NCBI GenBank assembly: GCA_021296065.1
Contig: JAGWBD010000001.1
Span: 1-64,000, forward strand
From: Anaerolineae bacterium
GTDB taxonomy: Bacteria > Chloroflexota > Anaerolineae > Aggregatilineales > Phototrophicaceae
Reading direction: 5' to 3'
Length of the DNA stretch: 64,000 nt
Shown: piece by piece, positions 24,783 through 32,748 of the stretch
How positions within the stretch are numbered: the first letter of the stretch is position 1
Layout: each line of letters starts with the position of its first letter
Notes under the pieces: model-generated
The model's database searches: none
What the model saw: only the letters and a program-made list of their open reading frames with translations
Told to the model about the DNA's origin: nothing
Position numbers and translations under genes: made by a program

Positions 24783-25232
24783 CTAGAAGTAGCCCTGCAT
24801 CAGGCGCAGGAACCAGAAGGGCGTCAGGGCGCCGGAAACGTTGTCATAGACTTCCGCCCAGGGCTTGATGTCCAGCACGGGCGTGCCGTCGATGGCGTCG
24901 AGGCGGCGCACGGTCAGCACGTTGTCGGCCACGGCGATGATCTCGGCTGCGGAGACGCCGATGCCGTTGGGGCGCACCCGGTCGCGCTGGGCGAAGACGC
25001 CCAGTTCGGGCATGTCGGCCCGGTCCCGCGGGCGATGCACCAGGTCCTTTTCGGGGTCAAAGCTGGCCTCGTGCATGGAATAGACCACCATCACGTGCGA
25101 CCACTGCTCGATGCCCTGCAGGCCAGGCGCCAGCTCCGGACGCAGGTGAATTTCGGCGACGACGTCGCCCCAGTTCGCCTCCACGGCTTCCCTGACCGGC
25201 GAGCGCACCACGCCCACGGCTTCGATCTGCAT
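24783..25232 (-). CDS. trmO: tRNA methyltransferase TrmO/TsaA-like (UPF0066)
   Basis: A 149-residue single-domain beta-barrel enzyme. TrmO N6-methylates t6A37 in tRNA(Thr) using SAM (known for the family). The diagnostic motif is GVFAQRDRVRPNGIGVS (~78-94), and DIKPWAEVYD near the C-terminus is also typical. It lacks the extra C-terminal domain of E. coli TrmO, as in most short homologues. It stands between the FAD oxidoreductase and gatA on the same strand. Confidence 0.88.
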   Translation of the reverse strand: MQIEAVGVVRSPVREAVEANWGDVVAEIHLRPELAPGLQGIEQWSHVMVVYSMHEASFDPEKDLVHRPRDRADMPELGVFAQRDRVRPNGIGVSAAEIIAVADNVLTVRRLDAIDGTPVLDIKPWAEVYDNVSGALTPFWFLRLMQGYF

Positions 25233-25344
25233 GACCAGTCCTCGCTCTTGCCTGCGGGTCAGTGTAACGATGCGGGTAGTTGGAGTCCAGACGGGCTCAA
25301 TGCGGCGCGTTTGTGTATGACAGAGGATTCCCCAGGCCCTCAGG

Positions 25345-26760
25345 CTACGCCAAAGCCCCCAGCACAGCCTGGGCCGCGTGCCAGCCGCACATACCGTGTA
25401 CGCCGGCGCCCGGCGGCGTGGACGAGGAGCAGAGCCAGATATCCGGCGCGGGCGTGGCGTAGGGCCGCAGCGCGTTGACCGGCCGGGCGAATTGCTGCGT
25501 CAGGTCCTGCACGCCGCCGCCGATGTCGCCGCCGACCAGGTTGGGGTTGTGGGATTGCAGTTGCGCGGCGGTCAGGCTGTGCCGCGCCAGCACCACCTCG
25601 CGGAAGCCGGGCGCGAAGCGTTCGATCTGCGCCTCGACATGTGGGGTCATGTCGACCGGACTACCGTGCGGGACGTGGCAGTAGGCCCAGGCGCTGTGCT
25701 GGCCTTCTGGAGCGCGCGCGTCATCGAACAGGCTTTGCTGGCCCAGCAGCACAAAGGGCCGTTCACTGACCTGGCCGCGCCGGACCGCGCGCAAGGCCGC
25801 CGCAATGTCGTCGATGGAGCCGCCCAGATGCAGGGTGCCCGCCTGTCGGCATTGCGCCGCCGCCCAGGGGATCGGCGCGGCCAGCGCGTAGTCGATCTTG
25901 AAGACTCCCGGGCCGTAACGGTAGCGCGCCAGCGCATGGCGGTAACGCGGCGGCAAGCGTTCCCCGGCGAGGCGCAACAGCTGCCGCGGCGACACGTCGC
26001 AGAGGAAGGCGCGCGCCTGCGGCAACTCGTCCAGTGTGGTGACTTCATGGTCTGTGCAAATCTCGCCGCCCAGCGAGCGCAACAGCGAGCCCAGCGCGTT
26101 CGCCAGGGCCTGGGCGCCGCCGCGCGGCGAGGGCCAGCCGACACTGTGCGCCAGCGCCACCAGCACGAGGCCGAAAGCGCTGGAGGGCGAACGTTCCAGC
26201 GGCAGAATGCCGTGGGCGGCGTTTCCGGCCAGCAGGGCGCGGGCTTCCTCGCTGCGCAGCAGATGCCGCGCCAGCGTCGCAGCCGGCAACAGGGCCGGCA
26301 GACCGAAACGCGCCAGCAAGAGCGGTCGCTGCGGCCGGTGCAGCGGCGCCAGCACCTCGTTGAAAAGCGCGTCGTGCTGCCGCACCAGCGGATCGAAGAG
26401 CCGCCGCCACGACTTTTCATCCTGCCCCAGACTGGCCGCCGTGGCTGCCAGCGAGCGTTGCAGCGTCGCGGCCCGACCGCCATCCAGGGGGTGGGCCAGC
26501 GGCAGGGGCGGCTGCACCCACTCCAGACCATGGTCCGCCAGCGGCAGGGCGCGCAGAAAAGGCGAGGCCAGTGCCAATGGGTGAACCGCCGAACAGAAGT
26601 CGTGGGTGAAGCCGGGCAGGGTCAGCTCGGCGGAGCGCAGACCGCCCCCGATTTCCGCCTGCGCCTCATACACACGCACCTGCAGACCGGCCTGCGCCAG
26701 GGCGATGGCGGCAGCCAGGCCGTTGGGGCCGGCACCGATCACGATGGCGTCGGGAGTCAT
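25345..26760 (-). CDS. FAD-dependent oxidoreductase, phytoene-desaturase/PYROXD2-like
   Basis: A 471-residue flavoprotein. The dinucleotide-binding motif IGAGPNGLAAA (~8-18) is followed by the acidic end of the second strand (YEAQAEIGG). A typical C-terminal FAD-binding segment is present (GAGVHGMCGWHAA, ~451-463). This pattern matches CrtI-like amine-oxidase-fold enzymes of the PYROXD2/COG1233 group, most of which lack defined substrates. No other carotenoid genes are nearby, so a carotenoid role is not supported. Confidence 0.85.
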   Translation of the reverse strand: MTPDAIVIGAGPNGLAAAIALAQAGLQVRVYEAQAEIGGGLRSAELTLPGFTHDFCSAVHPLALASPFLRALPLADHGLEWVQPPLPLAHPLDGGRAATLQRSLAATAASLGQDEKSWRRLFDPLVRQHDALFNEVLAPLHRPQRPLLLARFGLPALLPAATLARHLLRSEEARALLAGNAAHGILPLERSPSSAFGLVLVALAHSVGWPSPRGGAQALANALGSLLRSLGGEICTDHEVTTLDELPQARAFLCDVSPRQLLRLAGERLPPRYRHALARYRYGPGVFKIDYALAAPIPWAAAQCRQAGTLHLGGSIDDIAAALRAVRRGQVSERPFVLLGQQSLFDDARAPEGQHSAWAYCHVPHGSPVDMTPHVEAQIERFAPGFREVVLARHSLTAAQLQSHNPNLVGGDIGGGVQDLTQQFARPVNALRPYATPAPDIWLCSSSTPPGAGVHGMCGWHAAQAVLGALA

Positions 26761-26853
26761 CGGTAACGGGCGTGGGCCTTCAGAAGCCCCGCGTTACGCC
26801 TGCCGCCGACAATGCGCTCGTTCACGGACGCCGCCCGGTTTCTATGGACGGCA

Positions 26854-28281
26854 TCATGTTCCGACAGTCGCGGCATCCCGCTCCGCGCGGATGTGCCGGT
26901 ACAGGGTCGGCAGGGTCAGCAGGGCCGTCAAGCCGATGGAGATCAGATACAGGGCGTTGATAATCCAGACGCCGCCGTTCGCGCCGGTCTCGCTGACCAG
27001 CAGTGCGCCCGGTGGCAGGATCAACAGCAGCAGCAACACGCGCATCCAGACCATGCGCATCACCAGGTCCAGCGCGCGATACAGCGGGCCGAAGATGCCG
27101 CCCAGCGTGGTCGCCAGGCCGAAGACCGCCAGTGCCGGGAACAGCGGCAACACCGGTCGCCACTTTTCACCGAAGAGCGGCACCATCACCAACGGGCCGA
27201 CCAGCAAAAGGGCCGCATAGACCAGCACGCCGCCCAGCAGCAGGGCCAGCAATACGCGCCGGAAGTTGTGCCAGAGCCGTATGAAATTGCCGCGCCCCAC
27301 TGCCTGCGGGACGACCGCCTGCATGTTGTCCTGCACGCCCTGGGTCAGGATGCTGCTGCGGTCGATCAGGCGCAGGCCCAGATGTACGTAACCGGCGGCG
27401 GCCTGACCGGCCAGCACGCCGACCAGCTGCACCGGCAGGAACTGGAACAGGCCGGAGAGGTTTTTGTCCAGCGCGTTGGCCAGGCCGAAGCGCCAGTAAC
27501 CCCGCAGCGAAACGCGGATGCTGCGGCGCAACACGTCCGCCGGTGACGGCCACAAGCCGTCATCGTTCTGCCGGTGACGCAGGTACAGCGCCAGGCCGAG
27601 CAGCGTCGCCACCACGGAGAAGAGTACGCGCGCGGCCACCTGGGCGGCGGCCGTCGGCCACAGCAGCGCCGCCAGCACCTGGAGGGTGGTCAGCACCACC
27701 TGGTTGACTGTCATCAGCAGTGCCGCCTGGCGCATCGCGCGGCGGGCCCGGAAACAGGACTGGGCCAGCAGGTAAAGCGGATCGAAAACCAGAATGAGCG
27801 CCAGCCAGGCCGCCAGCGAGCCGACCTCGTTGTTGCCCACGGTCTCGAAGCCGGCCAGAATGGCGAAATTGAGCCCGTGTCCCGGCAGCGGCGGGACGGG
27901 GTCGCGGTAGAGCAGCGCCGCCAGCGCCGGCCCGAGGACCGCCAAAACCGCCAGGCTCAACAAGGCCCACACCAGGGTGACCTTGATGGCGATCGCCAGC
28001 AGGTCGAGGACCTCGTCGCGGTCCTCATTGCTCACCGCCGCCGGCAGCAGCGCGTCAATGCTGACCGCCATGCCGCTCAGGTTTAGGGTGCGCCAGATGT
28101 TGAGAAAAGTGAGCGCGAGGGCGAAGAGACCGTAGTTGACCGGGCCCAGACGCGCCGGCACAAAGACCCAGGCGATCATCCCCAGGCCCACCACCGCCAG
28201 GCGTCCCAGCTGCAGCGTCAGCGTGTCGCGCACAAACTTGCGTCGCAGAAACTCGCGCAGGGCCGCCGCCAGAGACGTCAT
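26854..28281 (-). CDS. Oligosaccharide flippase / Wzx-like polysaccharide export protein
   Basis: A 475-residue polytopic membrane protein with about twelve to fourteen hydrophobic segments. The N-terminal amphipathic region (REFLRRKFVRDTL) and the LGPVNYGLFALALTF block in helix 2 are typical of MOP-superfamily flippases (Wzx, RfbX). It probably moves lipid-linked glycans across the cytoplasmic membrane. It overlaps the upstream GT4 gene by 4 nt (28278-28281), linking it to glycan assembly. Confidence 0.9.
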   Translation of the reverse strand: MTSLAAALREFLRRKFVRDTLTLQLGRLAVVGLGMIAWVFVPARLGPVNYGLFALALTFLNIWRTLNLSGMAVSIDALLPAAVSNEDRDEVLDLLAIAIKVTLVWALLSLAVLAVLGPALAALLYRDPVPPLPGHGLNFAILAGFETVGNNEVGSLAAWLALILVFDPLYLLAQSCFRARRAMRQAALLMTVNQVVLTTLQVLAALLWPTAAAQVAARVLFSVVATLLGLALYLRHRQNDDGLWPSPADVLRRSIRVSLRGYWRFGLANALDKNLSGLFQFLPVQLVGVLAGQAAAGYVHLGLRLIDRSSILTQGVQDNMQAVVPQAVGRGNFIRLWHNFRRVLLALLLGGVLVYAALLLVGPLVMVPLFGEKWRPVLPLFPALAVFGLATTLGGIFGPLYRALDLVMRMVWMRVLLLLLILPPGALLVSETGANGGVWIINALYLISIGLTALLTLPTLYRHIRAERDAATVGT

Positions 28282-29402
28282 CGCGCCGCCAGCCGCCGGT
28301 AGTGCGCGATCAACTCGTCAGCGACCCGCGCCCAGGTCTGCCGCAGCGCCCGCGCGCGTCCGGCGGCCCCCATGCGCTGCGCCCGTCGCGGGTCACGCAG
28401 CAGGCCCGTAATGGCCTCCGCCAAAGCCTCCTCCACATTCTGCTGGGGCAGCAGCAGGCCGGTCTCGCCCTCCACGATGGCGTCCTCCGCGCCGCAGTCA
28501 CGGGTGCCGATGACCGGCAGGCCGGCCGCGCCGGCCTCCAGATGCGCCAGACCAAAACCCTCGAAACGTGGCCCGATGTTCAGAGAGGGCAATGCAAAGA
28601 CCTGCGCCGCCGCGTACCAGGCGAGCAGGGTCGGCTCGTCCACCTGGCCCGTCAACGTCACCCGCTGTTCCAGATCAAGCCTGTGGATTTCGGCACGCAG
28701 CCGCTCGACGTAAACCGGCGAGTCGCGCAGGTTGCCGACGATGACACAACGCGCCTGCGGCAGGTCTGCGGTCACCCGCGCCATGGCCCGCAGCAGTTCC
28801 AGCGTGCCCTTGCGCGCCTTGGGCGCCCCGACCGAAAGCACCGTCGGGCCGCCAACCGGCCGGGGCGTGACAGGCCGCTCGAAACGGCTGGCGTCGATAC
28901 CGTTGGGAATCACCAGGGGTTGCGCGCCCGGCAACAAGTCTTGCGCGACCCGCGCCGTGTAACGGCTGACGCAGACCAGTTGCGATCGCGCCAGCGACCG
29001 CCGCCAGAGCGCGCCGGCCGGCCAACGGCGCTGTGTCAGCAATCGCAGGTAACTCCCATGCGCCGTCACCAGGTGCGGCCGCCGGCCAGCGACCTGCAGG
29101 CCGCAGACGGCGCAGGGCTCGATCAGGCTGTGCAGCAGGTCGCAATCCCGCAAGGCGCGCGCCACGGCGGGGCTCGCCAGCAGGCTGCGCGCCAGGGTCT
29201 GCCGCTCCGCCGGCACGATGCCGGGCAGCAAACGCCGCTGCTCCAAAAATTCATTGGGCGGGCTGTTGCGGGCGCTGACCACGGTGAATGGCAGCCCGGC
29301 GCGCTGCAGCGCCAGCAACAGGTCATGGCTGTAACGCGCCCAGCCATGGCGCTGCCCGATGTCGCCGGTCAGAAAGCCGACCTGCGGCAGCGACCTGGCC
29401 AC
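28278..29402 (-). CDS. Glycosyltransferase family 4
   Basis: A 374-residue GT-B enzyme. The N-terminal acceptor domain starts VGFLTGDIGQRHGWARY. The C-terminal nucleotide-sugar domain contains VLSVGAPKARKGT (~190-202) and the EX7E-like donor motif (EGFGLAHLEAGAAGLPVIGT, ~280-299). It uses a retaining mechanism, by family. It is coupled by a 4-nt overlap to the flippase and follows the MutS-like gene by 4 nt. Acceptor and donor are unknown. Confidence 0.92.
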   Translation of the reverse strand: MARSLPQVGFLTGDIGQRHGWARYSHDLLLALQRAGLPFTVVSARNSPPNEFLEQRRLLPGIVPAERQTLARSLLASPAVARALRDCDLLHSLIEPCAVCGLQVAGRRPHLVTAHGSYLRLLTQRRWPAGALWRRSLARSQLVCVSRYTARVAQDLLPGAQPLVIPNGIDASRFERPVTPRPVGGPTVLSVGAPKARKGTLELLRAMARVTADLPQARCVIVGNLRDSPVYVERLRAEIHRLDLEQRVTLTGQVDEPTLLAWYAAAQVFALPSLNIGPRFEGFGLAHLEAGAAGLPVIGTRDCGAEDAIVEGETGLLLPQQNVEEALAEAITGLLRDPRRAQRMGAAGRARALRQTWARVADELIAHYRRLAAR

Positions 29403-29406
29403 GGAC

Positions 29407-31131
29407 TCAGCCGGCCTCCCCGCGCTCCGCCTCCGGCGTCAACCCGTTGCGCGCCAGCAACTGCGCGCGCAGTTGCTCGAAGCTGATGCCATAGTGCGCC
29501 GCGATTTCACGCGCGTGGCTGTGGCCCAGGGGCGGGCCCGGCACGATGCGGAAGGTCCGTTGCACCATGGCGCCGTCGGCGTCGTCCTCGCGCACCTGCG
29601 CCACAAGGCTGACCACTTCGCTGTCGCCGTCGGTGTCCGCGTTGATGGCGTCGGCGTCCGCCGCCAGTTCGTGCAGGTGGGTGGCGAAGACGGCCCGCGC
29701 GCCCAGCAGGCGCAGCGCTCGTAAAATATCGCGCGCCAGCCAGAAGCTTTCGCCGGCGCTGGTGCTGGACAGCGATTCATTGAAGAGCAGCAGGCTGTGA
29801 CGCGTGGCCTGACGGAAGATGGCCGCCAGGCGCTGCGCTTCCTCGCCCAGGCGGCCGCTGGCGAGCAGCGGGTTCTCGGCTCTGGCGAAATGTGTGAAAA
29901 GCCCGTCAACGGGGCTCATGCACGCCGCCTCAGCCGGCAGATACAGGCCGGCCTGCAGCAGCACCTGCGCCAGGCCGAGCGCCTGCGTCCAGGTGGTCTT
30001 GCCGCCGCGGTTGGGCCCGGTGAGCACAAAGATACGGCCGGCTGCGCCAAAGTCGGCGTCGTTGCCGACGATTTCTCCATCCAGCGGCCGCGCCTGGCCG
30101 GCCGGCGCCAGTTGCAGGGCCAGATTGATGTTGACCAGGCCACGCAGGGCACACATACGCGCTTCCGCCGGAGCCGCTTGCGGTCGGCAAACCGGCAGGC
30201 CGCAGGCGCGCAGATGGTCAATCAGGCGCAGGCCGCCGAGGAAAAAGGCGATTTCCTCCTGCAACAGCAGCAGGTCCCGTCCACCGATGCGTGTGTAGCG
30301 GCGCAGCGCGCCGGCCAGCGGCCGGCAAATCTCGTTGAGTACGTCGTTCAGGTCGCGGAACAAGGGCTCCAGCAGGGGGCTGTCGCCCTCTTTCAGGCGC
30401 GCGCCGCGGCCCGCGCCATCCTCCGCGCGGTGCAGCGGCCCGATGCCCTCCGGCCCGGGTCGCGCGCCGCCAAGGCGCTGAAAGAAAGACAGCGTGTCCC
30501 CGCGAAAGGGTTGCTGGTGAATGGCCAGCAGCGTGGCCTCGACCGGGCGCAACTGACCGTCAAGGTTGATGCCGATGGTGATGGCCTGCATACTGCGAAT
30601 CTGCTCCAGCAGGTCGGGCAATTCCGCCTGCAGCTCCTGAAACAGCGGGTCGGCGGCGATGGCCGCCATCTGCTGGCGCAAGGCGCCAAGGGCTTCGGAG
30701 CGCAGCGCCGGGCCGGCCTCCGCCAGCGCGTCGTTCAGCAGCGTCACGCAGTCGATCAGGCTTTCCAGCTCCCCGAGGCGCCAGGTCACCTTCTGCAATT
30801 CGTCCTGGTCCCACTGTGGTCGCGCCATGTAACCCTGCAGGGTCTGCAGAATGTCGAGGGCGGATTCCAGCCCGTCAGCCAGCGCCGGACAATTCTGCAG
30901 GTCCTCGATGACATCGAGACGCCAGTTGATGTGGGCCGGGTCCTTCAGCGCTTGCAGCAAGAAATTCTGTGTGCTGCGGCGCCAGCGGGGATCGATGACC
31001 AGCAGGGAGAGGAGGGGGTCCAGATTGAGGTCCGCCGTGTGCCAGCGCGCAGCGGGGACCGGCGGCGGCGGCTCGTCACGGCGCGGCCACAGCAGACTCA
31101 CCGCGCCTTCCCTGCCTGTGTCGCCTGCCAT
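29407..31131 (-). CDS. MutS-family ATPase lacking mismatch-recognition domains
   Basis: A 574-residue protein. The start at 31131 is chosen because the longer reading lacks conservation. It has a helical lever/clamp-like region (~60-360), then the MutS ATPase domain: Walker A TGPNRGGKTT (371-380), with Arg where MutS has Met, and Walker B LLLFNESLSSTSAGES (447-462) instead of DELGRGTS. The N-terminal mismatch-binding domain and the MutS2 Smr nuclease are absent. It therefore belongs to the poorly characterised MutS-like groups, not to canonical repair MutS1. It sits at the head of a glycan/metabolic run, with a TATACT -10 on the minus strand at 31164-31169. Confidence 0.88.
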   Translation of the reverse strand: MAGDTGREGAVSLLWPRRDEPPPPVPAARWHTADLNLDPLLSLLVIDPRWRRSTQNFLLQALKDPAHINWRLDVIEDLQNCPALADGLESALDILQTLQGYMARPQWDQDELQKVTWRLGELESLIDCVTLLNDALAEAGPALRSEALGALRQQMAAIAADPLFQELQAELPDLLEQIRSMQAITIGINLDGQLRPVEATLLAIHQQPFRGDTLSFFQRLGGARPGPEGIGPLHRAEDGAGRGARLKEGDSPLLEPLFRDLNDVLNEICRPLAGALRRYTRIGGRDLLLLQEEIAFFLGGLRLIDHLRACGLPVCRPQAAPAEARMCALRGLVNINLALQLAPAGQARPLDGEIVGNDADFGAAGRIFVLTGPNRGGKTTWTQALGLAQVLLQAGLYLPAEAACMSPVDGLFTHFARAENPLLASGRLGEEAQRLAAIFRQATRHSLLLFNESLSSTSAGESFWLARDILRALRLLGARAVFATHLHELAADADAINADTDGDSEVVSLVAQVREDDADGAMVQRTFRIVPGPPLGHSHAREIAAHYGISFEQLRAQLLARNGLTPEAERGEAG

Positions 31132-31271
31132 AGGAGTTGTTCCCTGCCGAGCCTGCCGCCGCCAGTATAGCACAGCGCCTTCTCACGACCGGTCAGAACA
31201 GGTCTGTAGCAATGGCATGGTTGGCGTGGTACCATCCCGCCCATCGCAGCAACGCACAGGGGATCAGCGCC

Positions 31272-31967
31272 ATGCAACAGGGGAGCGACCGTTTTCGTCT
31301 GGTTGTTCGCAGGGGCCCCACACCCAGCCAGAGTTGGGACCTTGATGGCGAACTGGTCACCGTCGGGCGCGACGTCAGCAACGACATCGTCCTCAACGAC
31401 GCCGAAGCCAGCCGCCAGCACTTGCGTCTGCGCCGCCGTCGCGGCGGCGGCTATGTGCTGGAAGACCTCGGTTCCACCAACGGCACTTTCGTCAATGGCC
31501 AGCGTCTGAGCGGCGCCCGTTCGCTGCACAATGGCGACATGATCGGTATGGGTGAAACGGTCACCCTGGCCTACGAGCGTGTGCCCGGTACCGAAGGCAT
31601 CGCTATGGCGACCGGCCCCTGGTCACGTGAGTCGGCGGGCAGTGAACCCGCGGCAGAAGTTGCACCCTTGCCGGCCGCCCCCGAAGCGGCCGAAGTGCCC
31701 GCTCCTGCCCCGCAGATTGTCGCGCGCGAGGTGCTGGATGAACCGGCGCCTGGCTACGACTACGACCCCTACGACCTGCCGGAAGAGGAGGAAGAGCCGC
31801 GCCGCAACACCATGCGCTGGATTGGCATCGGCTGCATCGTGTTGTTGCTGCTCTGTTGCTGCTTCACGCTCGCGCTGGTGGTCGCCATTGACAGCCTCTG
31901 CCTGTGGGGACAGATTCCCGTGCTGTCCGACCTGCTGCAGGGCCTGGGTTTCTACGTCACCTGCTGA
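31272..31967 (+). CDS. FHA-domain protein with C-terminal membrane anchor
   Basis: A 231-residue protein. A forkhead-associated domain (~8-92) shows all phosphothreonine-binding positions: Gly32-Arg33, Ser47, His50 and Asn70 (VTVGRDVSND, EASRQHLRL, LGSTNGTF). A Pro/Ala/acidic linker (~105-172) follows. One Cys-rich membrane helix (CIVLLLLCCCFTLALVVA, ~190-208) leads to a short hydrophobic tail. The FHA domain is predicted to be cytoplasmic, so it would recruit a phosphothreonine partner to the membrane. It is convergent with the TM-HTH gene, 9 nt apart. Confidence 0.92.
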   Translation: MQQGSDRFRLVVRRGPTPSQSWDLDGELVTVGRDVSNDIVLNDAEASRQHLRLRRRRGGGYVLEDLGSTNGTFVNGQRLSGARSLHNGDMIGMGETVTLAYERVPGTEGIAMATGPWSRESAGSEPAAEVAPLPAAPEAAEVPAPAPQIVAREVLDEPAPGYDYDPYDLPEEEEEPRRNTMRWIGIGCIVLLLLCCCFTLALVVAIDSLCLWGQIPVLSDLLQGLGFYVTC

Positions 31968-31976
31968 AGCCCGCCG

Positions 31977-32579
31977 CTACTGCAATTCGTCCAGTTGCGA
32001 ACGCGCAATGCGATAGTGGTAATTCTCGCGTGAGGCGCTCAGGCGACCTTCCTCAATCCATTGCAGGATGTCGTCCTCGCTGACTTCCATGTAAAGCGCC
32101 GCCTCGCTAAGTGACATCACGCTGGGAAAGGTTTCGCGTCGGGTACCAGGACGCATGGACAGCCCCGGCAGGTTGAGCCCGCCTGGTCGTGGAGGGGCGG
32201 CGGCCCGACCCGTCTCGCGCTGTTCGCGCGCCTCGTCCTGCAGATCGCCCAACAGGCCCGGCAGGCGCGGCGCATTTGGCGATTCGCCGAGCAGGAACCA
32301 GGCAAGGACGGCCACCAGCACCATACCCAGAAACTCAAGCAAACCGATCACGCCCTGGGCGAAGGAGATGGCGCTTGCATTGCGGCCAAAGGCCAGCGGT
32401 ACAAAGAATCCATTCAACAGCAGGGACATCAGCGCCGGCAGCGTTAACAGGACTCCCGCCGCCCGCACGTGCCGTCCTGCCGTCCTGAGCGACCCGTAAT
32501 CGATCCGTTGCCGCGCGATCAGGACGATTCCGACCAGCAGCAGGATGAGCGCCATCGCGATTCCCTTCGTCTTCGACAC
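31977..32579 (-). CDS. Membrane protein with C-terminal excisionase/MerR-like HTH
   Basis: A 200-residue protein. About three hydrophobic segments lie at ~7-23, ~40-62 and ~74-98. A Pro/Gly-rich linker follows, and then a C-terminal helix-turn-helix of the HTH_17/excisionase type (SLSEAALYMEVSEDDILQWIEEGRLSASR, ~155-183), which normally binds DNA or a partner. Joining this domain to a membrane anchor is unusual for HTH_17. It may be a membrane-tethered regulator or a sequestered adaptor. It is flanked by the FHA and PP2C-like genes. Confidence 0.75.
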   Translation of the reverse strand: MSKTKGIAMALILLLVGIVLIARQRIDYGSLRTAGRHVRAAGVLLTLPALMSLLLNGFFVPLAFGRNASAISFAQGVIGLLEFLGMVLVAVLAWFLLGESPNAPRLPGLLGDLQDEAREQRETGRAAAPPRPGGLNLPGLSMRPGTRRETFPSVMSLSEAALYMEVSEDDILQWIEEGRLSASRENYHYRIARSQLDELQ

Positions 32580-32748
32580 CTGCTGTCAGTGTACACCATG
32601 TCAACTCGCTTCGCCGCCCCCTGCCACCCCTGTTCACACAGAGCCAATGTTTGAACAGGGGTCACAGTTACCCCCCTTGTCCATGCAGATTTTGAATGCT
32701 TCGCAAAATGCAGTACTATGAGCGCGTCTGGTGAATGCGGGACAGACC

